From Pseudomonas extremorientalis (GTDB lineage Bacteria; Pseudomonadota; Gammaproteobacteria; Pseudomonadales; Pseudomonadaceae): DNA of 64,000 nt. Location of the stretch: positions 1 to 64,000 of the forward strand of contig NZ_MDGK01000044.1 in NCBI RefSeq assembly GCF_001870465.1. The letters run 5' to 3'. Below the pieces are notes generated by a model, which saw only the letters and a list, made by a program, of their open reading frames with translations, did no database searches and was not told where the DNA came from. The translations under genes and the position numbers were made by a program. Below are positions 44,991 through 53,494 of this stretch, one piece after another. Each line of letters opens with the position of its first letter. The first letter of the stretch is position 1.

Positions 44991-46265
44991 ATGGAAGTCG
45001 CCGCATCGGCGGGCGCGTTGTCGCCTGCAAAAAGCAAACTGTGGATCATTGTCTTTATCTTCTGCTTCCTCGGTCTGTTGATCGATGGCGCAGACCTCAT
45101 GTTGCTGTCCTACAGCCTCAGCAGCCTCAAGGCCGAGTTCGGCCTGACCAGCGTCGAGGCCGGCAGCCTGGGCAGTTTCACCCTGGCCGGCATGGCCATT
45201 GGTGGCATCTACGGGGGCTGGGCCTGTGACCGCTTCGGCCGGGTCAAAACCGTCGTGTGGAGCATCGTGCTGTTCTCCGTGGGCACGGCGATCCTGGGCA
45301 TGACCCACAGCTATTGGCAGTTCGCGAGCACGCGGTTTTTCGCCTCCCTCGGCCTGGGTGCGCTGTATGTGGCGTGCAATACGCTGATGGCCGAATACGT
45401 GCCGACCCGCTACCGCACCACTGTGCTCGGCACCCTGCAGGCTGGCTGGTCGGTGGGGTACATCGTCGCCACGCTGCTGGCAGGCTGGATCCTGCCCGAA
45501 CACGGCTGGCGCTGGTTGTTTTACGTGGCGATCATCCCGGTGATCCTCGCCGTGTTGATGCAACGCCTGGTGCCAGAGCCTCAAGCCTGGCTGACCGCAC
45601 GCGCCGAGCGCGCGCAGGAGAAAGCCAATGGCACCCGGCAAGCCCAGCAGAAAAAGCCCGACGGCATGTTCAAGCTGATCTTCAGCGACCCCAAAGCCAG
45701 CCGCATGTTCCTGCTCTGGGCCTTGACCGCAGGCTTCCTGCAGTTCGGCTACTACGGTGTGAACAACTGGATGCCGTCCTACCTGGAAAGCGAACTGGGG
45801 ATGAACTTCAAGTCGATGACCAGCTATATGGTCGGCACCTACGCCGCGATGATCTTCGGCAAGATCCTTGCGGGGTTGGCGGCGGATCGCCTGGGACGTC
45901 GCGCCGTGTTTGCGTTTGGCGCCCTGGGCACGGCGGTCTTCCTGCCGGTAATCGTGTTGTTCCAGAGCCCGGAGAACATCTTGTGGATGCTGGTGGTGTT
46001 CGGTTTCCTGTACGGGATTCCCTATGGCGTGAATGCCACCTACATGACCGAAAGCTTCGAGGCGAAGTTTCGTGGTTCGGCAGTGGGCGGGGCCTACAAT
46101 ATCGGGCGCATTGGTGCGGCAGTGGCACCGGCAGCCATTGGTTTCCTGGCGTCCCATGGCTCCATCGGCATGGGGTTTCTGGTAATGGGCGGCGCGTACT
46201 TCATCTGCGGCGTCATCCCGGCGTTGTTTATTCGCGATAAACAGTTCGATCCGCAAAAACAGTAA
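44991..46265 (+). CDS. MFS transporter, aromatic acid:H+ symporter (AAHS) type
   Basis: A 424-residue inner-membrane protein with twelve membrane segments. The first segment has GLLIDGADLMLLSYSL, the acidic D.AD pattern of AAHS carriers, and the loop between segments 2 and 3 has GGWACDRFGRVKT. AAHS members include PcaK and the dicarboxylate carrier DcaK. It lies 46 bp after the acyl-CoA dehydrogenase and is probably the uptake system for the same acid. Confidence 0.9.
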   Translation: MEVAASAGALSPAKSKLWIIVFIFCFLGLLIDGADLMLLSYSLSSLKAEFGLTSVEAGSLGSFTLAGMAIGGIYGGWACDRFGRVKTVVWSIVLFSVGTAILGMTHSYWQFASTRFFASLGLGALYVACNTLMAEYVPTRYRTTVLGTLQAGWSVGYIVATLLAGWILPEHGWRWLFYVAIIPVILAVLMQRLVPEPQAWLTARAERAQEKANGTRQAQQKKPDGMFKLIFSDPKASRMFLLWALTAGFLQFGYYGVNNWMPSYLESELGMNFKSMTSYMVGTYAAMIFGKILAGLAADRLGRRAVFAFGALGTAVFLPVIVLFQSPENILWMLVVFGFLYGIPYGVNATYMTESFEAKFRGSAVGGAYNIGRIGAAVAPAAIGFLASHGSIGMGFLVMGGAYFICGVIPALFIRDKQFDPQKQ

Positions 46266-46305
46266 GCGCGACGCCCGCTTGCCAAATAACTGGCGTCATC
46301 CTTCG

Positions 46306-46335
46306 GCGACTGTTTTTAGAGATAAAAACAGTCGC
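46306..46335 (+). terminator. Hairpin after the AAHS transporter
   Basis: GCGACTGTTTTT and AAAAACAGTCGC form a perfect 12-bp stem with loop AGAGAT, 40 bp past the transporter stop. No U-tract follows directly, so it may be a bidirectional or weak terminator. The rest of the 307-bp gap to the diguanylate cyclase (46266-46572) is relatively AT-rich, contains no gene I can see, and presumably holds the promoter of the cyclase gene. Confidence 0.6.
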
Positions 46336-46572
46336 TTGATTTGTAAGGCTTTTTATTTAATTGAACGAATGTGGCATGAAACTCGCTCTAACCCTCTCCA
46401 AGCAGGTTAAGCGATGACAAGACGTGCGGCAGTGCCCAGGGGTTATAACCCAAGGTAAAGCGGTCTAGACTGTAATTCATGTTTTACGGAACTGAAGGAA
46501 CAGTAAGACGCCTGGCATTCGCCACTCTCATCGAGCCTGTAAGACAGCTGAGCGCTTAGAGGCCGAACGGTT

Positions 46573-47499
46573 ATGAAAACACCTACCCAGACCCATGCAA
46601 TTGACTTTGACAGTGCCAAATTGCAACGCCTGGGCTTTGGTCAACCCGCCCTCCTGCCGCGCCGCCCCACCACCGTTATCGAACTTCGCCAGCAACTGGG
46701 CCAGCAACTGCAAACCAGCCTGGAACCGGAGCGCATTCTGGCGCTGTTCTTCCGTGAGATCCAACGCCTGGTGCCCCTGGACGCCCTGCACTACCGTCAC
46801 CAGGCCAGCGACCTGCGCCTGGAGTTCGGCCATCGCGGCCATCACTCGATGAGCTACAGCTTGAGTCATGAAGGCGAGCACCTGGGCGAGCTGATCTTCC
46901 GGCGCAACCAGCGCCTGGCGGAAGAAGAACTCGGCCAACTTGAATCGCTGCTGGCGACCCTGCTCTACCCGATGCGCAACGCCCTGCTATACCGCGCCGC
47001 CACCCGCAGCGCGCTGCGTGACCCACTGACCGAGACCGGCAACCGCATCGCCATGGACCAGACCCTGCAACGGGAAATCGACATGGCGCGCCGCCACCTG
47101 AACCCGCTGTCCTTGCTGATGCTGGACATCGACCACTTCAAGACCATCAACGACACCCACGGCCATGCCGCCGGCGACAACGTGCTGCGCACTGTGGCGG
47201 CATCGATCAAGAGCCAGCTGCGTAACGTGGACATGGTGTTTCGTTATGGGGGGGAAGAGTTTCTGATCCTGCTGTCCAACACCGGCCGCGATGCGGCGAA
47301 GATGGTTGGCGAACGCCTGCGCCAGGCGACACAAGCCCAGGATTATTGGGCGGACGGAACGCGGATCGAATTGACGGTGAGCCTGGGTTGCTCGACCCTG
47401 CTGCCCGCCGAATCTGCCGAAAGCCTGCTGCGCCGGGCCGATAGTGCGTTGTACGTGGCCAAGCGCGAAGGCCGCAACCGCCTGGCGATGGCGGGGTAA
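46573..47499 (+). CDS. Diguanylate cyclase (GGDEF domain)
   Basis: 308 residues without membrane segments. The N-terminal 140 are a GAF-like sensor region ending in a helical linker. A complete GGDEF domain follows: DPLTETGNRIAMDQ, LLMLDIDHFKTINDTHGHAAGD and the active site GGEEF near residue 224. An RNVD sits five residues before it, which fits a product-inhibition I-site. It therefore probably makes cyclic di-GMP in the cytosol. It seems to be a single-gene unit between a hairpin and a REPIN. Confidence 0.93.
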   Translation: MKTPTQTHAIDFDSAKLQRLGFGQPALLPRRPTTVIELRQQLGQQLQTSLEPERILALFFREIQRLVPLDALHYRHQASDLRLEFGHRGHHSMSYSLSHEGEHLGELIFRRNQRLAEEELGQLESLLATLLYPMRNALLYRAATRSALRDPLTETGNRIAMDQTLQREIDMARRHLNPLSLLMLDIDHFKTINDTHGHAAGDNVLRTVAASIKSQLRNVDMVFRYGGEEFLILLSNTGRDAAKMVGERLRQATQAQDYWADGTRIELTVSLGCSTLLPAESAESLLRRADSALYVAKREGRNRLAMAG

Positions 47500-47562
47500 C
47501 CCCCTTCAGCTGTAGCGAACTGGCTTGCTGTGGCAATAAGGCTTGTTGGGGTAATCGGGCAT

Positions 47563-47673
47563 GTTGTGGCGAGCGGGCTTGCCCCGCGTTGGACTGCGCA
47601 GCAGTCCCATGCTTTTTGAATAAAAAGCGGGCCGCTTCGCGGCCCAACGCGGGGCAAGCCCGCTCGCCACAAC
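47563..47673. repeat. REPIN: two inverted REP sequences
   Basis: The 30-bp arm 47563-47592 (GTTGTGGCGAGCGGGCTTGC and on) is repeated as an exact inverted copy at 47644-47673, with a 51-bp spacer that contains a smaller GC-rich hairpin (GCGGGCCGC...GCGGCCC). This is the doublet organisation of REPINs in fluorescent pseudomonads, usually mobilised by a RAYT transposase encoded elsewhere. It lies between convergent genes and may also stabilise or end their transcripts. Confidence 0.88.
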
Positions 47674-47680
47674 GGTTACA

Positions 47681-48481
47681 TCAAGCCTCGCTGGCAACCC
47701 GCGCCTGACGCTCACGCATCACCGCTGGGGCTTTTTCTTTCTCCAGACGCATGCAGCTTTCCAGGAACAAATACATGTAGTCGTAGCTCTTGCACACGGC
47801 TTGGCGCAGTTCCGCCTGCAATGCCTTGGTGGGGTTCATCCCGGCCAGGGTGCAGATGATTTCCAGCGCTTCCCACGGGTGGGCGTCATCGTACTGGGCA
47901 TGCATCTTCAGCCACTTCATCGCACGCTTGCGTTCTTCCTCGGGGAAGGCCGCCGCGTAGACACCGGTGGAACACACCACGGCGGACCACTCGCCGGTTG
48001 CGCCTTCAATCGCGTAGTTGGTCGCGGCAATGGCCACGATCAACGAATCGGCCGAGCTGGTGTGCCAGCACCAATGGCTGAGGGCATGCAACTCCGGCGG
48101 TACGTCCTGGGCTTGCAATTCGTCCAGGCTCACGCCGTGGGCACGGGCCCAATTGACCCAGTAATCGGCGTGGTTGAGCTCCACGCGAATATTGCGCATC
48201 AGCCAGCGGCGCGCCATGTCCTCCCCAGGATGGCGGGCAAATTTGGTCTTGGTGAGGTTCTGTGCCATGTACAAGGCAAACTGCTCCACCACCGGCCAGC
48301 CACCGATCAGGTAGTGGCGCATGGTCCTGGCGCTGAGCGTATTGTCGCGCATGCGCTGGTACAGTTCGTGTTCGACAACTCGGCGCTTGCTCTCGCTACA
48401 GTCCAGGATCAGTTTCTGAGCCCAGGCGGGGTAACTCGAGGCTTCCATAAGCGGGCCGGTTCTGTTGAATGTGTCGATCAC
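47681..48481 (-). CDS. Haem-oxygenase-like (TenA/PqqC-type) putative diiron protein
   Basis: A 266-residue all-helical protein similar in layout to TenA, PqqC and CADD. Possible metal ligands follow the pattern of haem-oxygenase-like diiron oxidases: E and H in VELNHADYW near 98-105, E in NYAIEGATGEW near 157, and H, D, H in HAQYDDAHPW near 193-200. The GTG start has AGGAG seven bases upstream. Annotation as a TenA 'transcriptional regulator' is common but misleading. The substrate is unknown; members oxidise small metabolites or make cofactors. It stands alone between a REPIN and a GGDEF-EAL gene. Confidence 0.75.
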   Translation of the reverse strand: MIDTFNRTGPLMEASSYPAWAQKLILDCSESKRRVVEHELYQRMRDNTLSARTMRHYLIGGWPVVEQFALYMAQNLTKTKFARHPGEDMARRWLMRNIRVELNHADYWVNWARAHGVSLDELQAQDVPPELHALSHWCWHTSSADSLIVAIAATNYAIEGATGEWSAVVCSTGVYAAAFPEEERKRAMKWLKMHAQYDDAHPWEALEIICTLAGMNPTKALQAELRQAVCKSYDYMYLFLESCMRLEKEKAPAVMRERQARVASEA

Positions 48482-48526
48482 TGTAAGGCTCCTTTTTAAG
48501 TGTGATTGTACAGACCAGCAAAGTTT

Positions 48527-50989
48527 TCAGCGGAATGTGCCGGGCGCCTTGAATAACAGAGGCTGCGGCCGCACAGGTCGACACTGCAAGCTATCAAAGG
48601 TAAACAATTGCGGTCGTTCAATCAGGTAGCCCTGAGCGTAATCCACACCAATTTCGAGTAACGCCTGTTCGATGTGCGGTGTCTCGACAAACTCTGCAAT
48701 TGTGCGCTTACCCATGACATGGCCGATGTGGTTGATCACTTCGACCATCGCGCGGTTAATCGGGTCGTCCAGCATATCCTTTACGAAACTTCCATCGATC
48801 TTCAGGAAGTCTACAGGTAAATGTTTGAGATATGCGAACGAGGACATTCCGGCACAAAAGTCATCCAGCGAAAAATGACAACCCAAGGCTTTGAGTTCAT
48901 TGATAAATCGGATCGCACTGCCCAAATTTGCAATTGCGCTGGTTTCAGTAATTTCAAAACAGATCATGCCCGGCGGAATATTGTATGTATGAAACTTCTC
49001 ACGCAAAAACCCGAGGAAGTCATCATCGCCAATGGTGATGCCTGACAGGTTGATCGCACACATCGCCATGGGACGCCCCGGGCGCTCCTGCAGACATCGG
49101 CTGATGATCTTGAACACATTTTCTACTACCCAGCGGTCCAGGGACGTCATCAAGCCATAGCGTTCGGCGGCCGGAATAAAGCTGTCCGGCAGGATGATGC
49201 GGCCAGACTCGTCATGCAGGCGCAGCAGGATCTCGATATGCCCATCGCCACCGTCAGTGTGCCCCAGGGGTGAGATTTCCTGGGCATAGAGGCAGAACCG
49301 GTTTTCTTCCAGGGCCATGTGCAGGCGCTGCACCCAGGCCATTTCGCCGAAGCGCACGGACAATTCCGAGTCGTCGGCGTGGTAGACCTGCACGCGGTTG
49401 CGGCCCTTTTCCTTGGCCATGTAGCACGCCATGTCGGCGGCGCGCAGTGAGGTTTCCAAGGTCGTCGGGGTGTGCCCAAGGTGCACCAGGCCGATGCTGA
49501 CGGTGGTCATGAACGGCCGGCCCTTCCATACGAAGTGCAGGCTTTGCACCGTATGACGCAGACTCTCGGCGATTTTTTCAGCCGCGGCCGCCGGGCAGTT
49601 CTCCAGCAGAATGCCGAATTCATCGCCGCCCAGGCGCGCCAGGGTGTCACCTTCACGCAGGTCCGATTGCAACAGCGCGCAGATATGCCGCAACAACTCG
49701 TCGCCTGCCGCATGGCCACAGGTGTCGTTGACCAACTTGAACTGGTCCAGGTCGAGGAACATCAGCGCATGCCGCCCGCCCTGCTGCGTCCCCATGGGGT
49801 GGAGCACCTGCTCCAGGCGGTATTCGAACTCACGGCGGTTGGCCAGGCCGGTCAGGGCGTCATGGGTCGCCTGCCAGGACAGGTTGGCGATGTATTGACG
49901 CTCCTGGGTCATGTCGTGCAGCACCAGCACCGCCCCGGTCACCTTGCCGGCGCTGCGGATCGGCGCGCCCACCAGGGTCACCGAGACCGTGCTGCCATCC
50001 AGGCGCTGGATGGTTTTCGAATGCTCCCTGCCGCCGCCGAGCTGGCCCTTGACGATATGTTCGATCAGGGTAAAGCCATCGGGCTGGGCATTGTCATCCA
50101 GCAGATTGAACAGCGCCGCCAGGGGCAGCCCCTGGGCCTGGGCAGAATTCCAGTGGGTCAGCGCCTCGGCCGCCGGGTTCATGTACGTGATGGCGCCATC
50201 GACATCAGTGGTAATCACCCCGTCGCCAATCGACTCCAGGGTGATCTGCGCCCGCTCCTTCTCTTGCTGCAGGGCGTCGGCGAAGGCATGGCGCTGGGCC
50301 AGCAGTTTATGCGTGCGCAACAGCGCCAGCACAATCAGGCCCAGTGCCGTGGCCAGGTTGGTGATCACCAGCAGCCGCAGGATCATCCGCGAACCTTCGC
50401 CCAAGGCATCGCTGAACGCCTTGGCAGCGGGCGTCACACCTTCGTTGATGGCGATGATATGCGCCTTCCATTGGCGCACATCGTTGGCGCTGACCTGGTC
50501 ACGGGTGATTGCACCGTGCATCTCGCGCGCCAGGTCATCCAGTTGCACCAGGTAGCCATCGCCCACGGTCCAAAGCTCGATGGCTTTTTCCAGGTAGCTG
50601 AAATGGCGGAAGTTGAGGTACAGCCAGATCAGACTGGCGACGTCATCCGGGTGGTTGCCGCCCTTGAGGATACCCAACCGAGCGGCAGCAAGATCAGGGG
50701 TGGAGCGGTCCAGGGCGACACGCAGTTCATGCCCACCCTGGGGCACGGCGATCGCCTGCTGGTATTTGAGGTAAGTGGTTTCGTCGCGGTTGTCGGCATA
50801 CAGCGTCAGGTAGTAGATCGCGTCTTTCTGGCCCTTGGACCACAGGCTTTCGCCAGCCACATAACCGCGCACCGCCGAGAGCACGTAGAGGCTGACACAA
50901 CCCAACAATGCCTGGAACAGCACCACGGCGATAAAGGGCCAGACAATGCCCAACAACCGTGGCGTTCCGAGAGTCCGCTTTTGCTTCAT
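48527..50989 (-). CDS. Membrane GGDEF-EAL protein with PAS domain
   Basis: 820 residues: an N-terminal membrane segment, a periplasmic helical region to about 190, a second membrane segment (LVITNLATALGLIVLALL), PAS near 240-350, GGDEF near 375-540 and EAL near 555-805. GGDEF is intact near residue 451 with REGD five residues before (I-site). In the EAL part the motif is EILLR in place of EALLR, but the other key positions (INLSG, FEITETSAI, DDFCAG, LKIDGSFV, AEFVE) are kept. It probably turns over cyclic di-GMP in response to a periplasmic or PAS signal. The preferred direction cannot be told from sequence. Confidence 0.9.
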   Translation of the reverse strand: MKQKRTLGTPRLLGIVWPFIAVVLFQALLGCVSLYVLSAVRGYVAGESLWSKGQKDAIYYLTLYADNRDETTYLKYQQAIAVPQGGHELRVALDRSTPDLAAARLGILKGGNHPDDVASLIWLYLNFRHFSYLEKAIELWTVGDGYLVQLDDLAREMHGAITRDQVSANDVRQWKAHIIAINEGVTPAAKAFSDALGEGSRMILRLLVITNLATALGLIVLALLRTHKLLAQRHAFADALQQEKERAQITLESIGDGVITTDVDGAITYMNPAAEALTHWNSAQAQGLPLAALFNLLDDNAQPDGFTLIEHIVKGQLGGGREHSKTIQRLDGSTVSVTLVGAPIRSAGKVTGAVLVLHDMTQERQYIANLSWQATHDALTGLANRREFEYRLEQVLHPMGTQQGGRHALMFLDLDQFKLVNDTCGHAAGDELLRHICALLQSDLREGDTLARLGGDEFGILLENCPAAAAEKIAESLRHTVQSLHFVWKGRPFMTTVSIGLVHLGHTPTTLETSLRAADMACYMAKEKGRNRVQVYHADDSELSVRFGEMAWVQRLHMALEENRFCLYAQEISPLGHTDGGDGHIEILLRLHDESGRIILPDSFIPAAERYGLMTSLDRWVVENVFKIISRCLQERPGRPMAMCAINLSGITIGDDDFLGFLREKFHTYNIPPGMICFEITETSAIANLGSAIRFINELKALGCHFSLDDFCAGMSSFAYLKHLPVDFLKIDGSFVKDMLDDPINRAMVEVINHIGHVMGKRTIAEFVETPHIEQALLEIGVDYAQGYLIERPQLFTFDSLQCRPVRPQPLLFKAPGTFR

Positions 50990-51060
50990 GAAGCCCCTTG
51001 CACATGCACTGCTGGATACGCACGCGAAACACCGCTTCCGATAGCTCAGCCTAGGCTAAA

Positions 51061-52863
51061 TCAACGTACTTGTTGCAAGTGCCCATAGAGTTTGGCGTAC
51101 AAACCACCGTCAGCAATCAATTGCTGATGGTCGCCATCCTCTGCAATGTGACCGCCGTCGAACACTAAGACTCGATCTGCCTGCTTAACCGCCGACAGGC
51201 GGTGGGCGATGATCAGTGTAGTACGGCCGCTGAGGAAGCGCGCCAGCGCCTGGTGCAGGTTGTACTCGGTGGCGGCGTCCAGGGCGGAAGTCGCTTCGTC
51301 GAGGATCACCACTTTCGGTTCGGCCAACACCATGCGCGCAATCGCCAGGCGCTGACGCTGGCCGCCGGAAAACCGCACCCCGGAACGCCCCACCACACTG
51401 TCCAGGCCCATGGGCAACGCCTTGACGGTCGCCTCCAACTGCGCGATTTCCAGTGCCTGCCAGCAGGCCTGGTCACTGCGCTCGCGGCCCATGGTCAAGT
51501 TGGCGCGCACGGTGTCGTTGAACAGCGCCGGGTGTTGCAGCACCACGGCGACGTGCTCGCGGATGGTCTCCAGGCCGATTTCCTGCTGGGTGGCACCGCC
51601 AAAGCGGATCGTCCCGGCCTGGGGCGTGTACAGGCCCAGCAGCAGTTGCACCAGGGTGCTTTTGCCACCGCCGCTGGCGCCGACGATTGCGACCTTCTCG
51701 CCGGGCGCGATGGCCAGGTTCAACTGGTCGAGGACCAGGTCTTCGCCATAACCGAAATTCAGGCCACGTACTTCGATGCCGACGGTTTCGCGCCCGGTAA
51801 ACGGGTCTTCGCCGCCCGCGTATTGCGGTTCATCGGCCCGCGCCAGCAGTTCGTTGATCCGCGTCAGCGCCCCGCCCGCCGCGTAATAGGCGTACTGCAG
51901 GTTCAGCAACTGCTCCACCGGGCCGATCATGAACCACAGGTAGCTGAACACCGCGAGCATCTGGCCGATGGACAGGTCGGAGAACAGCACCGTGAGCATG
52001 GCCGCCGCACGGAAGATGTCGATACCGAACTGGAACAACAACCCGCTGGCGCGGCTCGATGCGTCGGTTTTCCACTGGGAATGGATCGCGTAGTCGCGCA
52101 CTTCCTGGGCCCGCTGGCCGAGGCGCCCGAGGAAGAAGCCCTGGCGGTTGCCGGCGCGCACTTCCTGGATGGCATCCAGGGTTTCGGTCAGGGCCTGGGT
52201 AAACCGCGAGGTGCTGTCGTTCTCCAGTTTCTTCAGGTGTTTGACGCGTTTGCCCAACTGCACCGTGGCGTAGATCACCAACGGGTTGAACAGCAGGATC
52301 AGCAGCGCCAGTTGCCAATGCATCCACACCAGGATTGCCGACGTGCCCACCAACGTAAGCATCGCCACCAGGAACCGGCTGAGGGTTTCGCCGACGAATT
52401 TGTCCAGCGTGTCCAGGTCGGTGACCAGGTGGGTGGTGACCGTGCCACTGCCCAGGCTTTCGTATTCGCCGAGGGAAATACGCTTGAGCCGCTCGATCAG
52501 GCGCACGCGGATGCGGTACACGATGTCCTTGGCCAACCGCGCAAACAGCCGCGCCTGTACCACGTTGAACACCAACGCGCCGCAGCGCAGGAACAGCGTC
52601 ACCAGCAACATCAGGCCGATATAGCCGGCGGCTTTCTGCCAGCCCAGGGGCAAGGCGTGGTTCATCACCTTGAGCGCGGCATCGCCACGGCCCAGCAACA
52701 CTTCATCGACCAGCAACGGCAACAACAGAGGGATGGGCACGCTGCACAGGGTCGCCAGCACGGCGACGCCATTGGCGATCCACAGGGACTTCTTGTGGCG
52801 CAGGGCCAGGCGGCGGATTTCCGCCCAGGTCAGGCGGTCGGTGCGTTGAGGTTGCTCATGCAC
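51061..52863 (-). CDS. ABC exporter, fused membrane and ATPase domains
   Basis: A 600-residue half-transporter with six membrane segments in the first 330 residues and a nucleotide-binding domain behind them: Walker A GASGGGKST near 391, signature FSGGQRQRLAIARM, Walker B VVILDEATSALD, and the H-loop IIAHRLS. It is of the MsbA/multidrug exporter type and should act as a homodimer. The substrate is unknown. Its start overlaps the stop region of the DsbA-family gene by 8 bp, so the two are coupled. Confidence 0.92.
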   Translation of the reverse strand: MHEQPQRTDRLTWAEIRRLALRHKKSLWIANGVAVLATLCSVPIPLLLPLLVDEVLLGRGDAALKVMNHALPLGWQKAAGYIGLMLLVTLFLRCGALVFNVVQARLFARLAKDIVYRIRVRLIERLKRISLGEYESLGSGTVTTHLVTDLDTLDKFVGETLSRFLVAMLTLVGTSAILVWMHWQLALLILLFNPLVIYATVQLGKRVKHLKKLENDSTSRFTQALTETLDAIQEVRAGNRQGFFLGRLGQRAQEVRDYAIHSQWKTDASSRASGLLFQFGIDIFRAAAMLTVLFSDLSIGQMLAVFSYLWFMIGPVEQLLNLQYAYYAAGGALTRINELLARADEPQYAGGEDPFTGRETVGIEVRGLNFGYGEDLVLDQLNLAIAPGEKVAIVGASGGGKSTLVQLLLGLYTPQAGTIRFGGATQQEIGLETIREHVAVVLQHPALFNDTVRANLTMGRERSDQACWQALEIAQLEATVKALPMGLDSVVGRSGVRFSGGQRQRLAIARMVLAEPKVVILDEATSALDAATEYNLHQALARFLSGRTTLIIAHRLSAVKQADRVLVFDGGHIAEDGDHQQLIADGGLYAKLYGHLQQVR

Positions 52864-53491
52864 AGGTGGCTCGCTCCAGCCATCGGCCCAGCAAAGGCGA
52901 AAGCTCGGACAGCGGCTGGTAACCGTTGGTCAGCAACGCCAACTGGCCATTACGCTCGGCCAGCAGCGTCGGGAAACCGGCGATGCCCAGGTCCTGTACC
53001 CAGGTAAAATCGGCAGCGGTGGCGGCGTGCTGTTCGGCGCGGTCGAATTCGCCGGCAAACTCGATGCGCGGGATGCCTGCCCGTTCGGCCAGTTCCACCA
53101 GCACACTAGCGAGAGTCACGTCGCGGCCCTCGACATAAAACGCGCGCTGGATCAGCCCCAGCAGCTTCCATGCACAATCCGGCGCCAGGCTGCGCGCCGT
53201 GACGATGGCGCGGCACGCCGGCTCCGTGTCATACACGAAACCGTCGGGCAGTGCGCCGTCACGCTTGAACGGCTGGCCGGTGGCGTCGGTCACCGCCTGC
53301 CAGTGCTCCAGGATGTAGCGCCGCGTGGTCGGCTCCAGCGCCGCGCCACTGCCGGTACGCAAGCCGCCCACCACCAGGTGCAGCTCCACGCCAGCCGCCT
53401 GGGCCTGCTCCACCAACGCCTCGGCCACCGGGGCAAAGCCCCAGCACCAGGAACACATCGGGTCCATCACATAGAGCAGGCGCGCGGACAT
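52856..53491 (-). CDS. DsbA-family (FrnE-like) thioredoxin-fold protein
   Basis: A 211-residue protein with no signal peptide and an N-terminal CSWC active site (VMDPMCSWCWGFAP), a helical insert and a C-terminal thioredoxin return (FTWVQDLGIAGFPTLLAERNG with the cis-proline FP). Such proteins are cytosolic dithiol oxidoreductases or isomerases. It overlaps the ABC exporter gene and lies 3 bp after trhO. Confidence 0.87.
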   Translation of the reverse strand: MSARLLYVMDPMCSWCWGFAPVAEALVEQAQAAGVELHLVVGGLRTGSGAALEPTTRRYILEHWQAVTDATGQPFKRDGALPDGFVYDTEPACRAIVTARSLAPDCAWKLLGLIQRAFYVEGRDVTLASVLVELAERAGIPRIEFAGEFDRAEQHAATAADFTWVQDLGIAGFPTLLAERNGQLALLTNGYQPLSELSPLLGRWLERATCA

Positions 53492-53494
53492 GGC

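Noticed and set aside
47681..48481. Calling this gene a TenA transcriptional regulator or thiaminase
   Set aside because: No DNA-binding motif is present, and the Glu/His pattern fits a metal site better than a thiaminase cysteine site.
49472..53007. Plus-strand open frames of about 540 and 600 codons (49472-51088 and 51202-53007)
   Set aside because: They lie exactly opposite the GGDEF-EAL and ABC exporter genes, which have complete conserved motifs. Long antisense frames are normal at this GC content.
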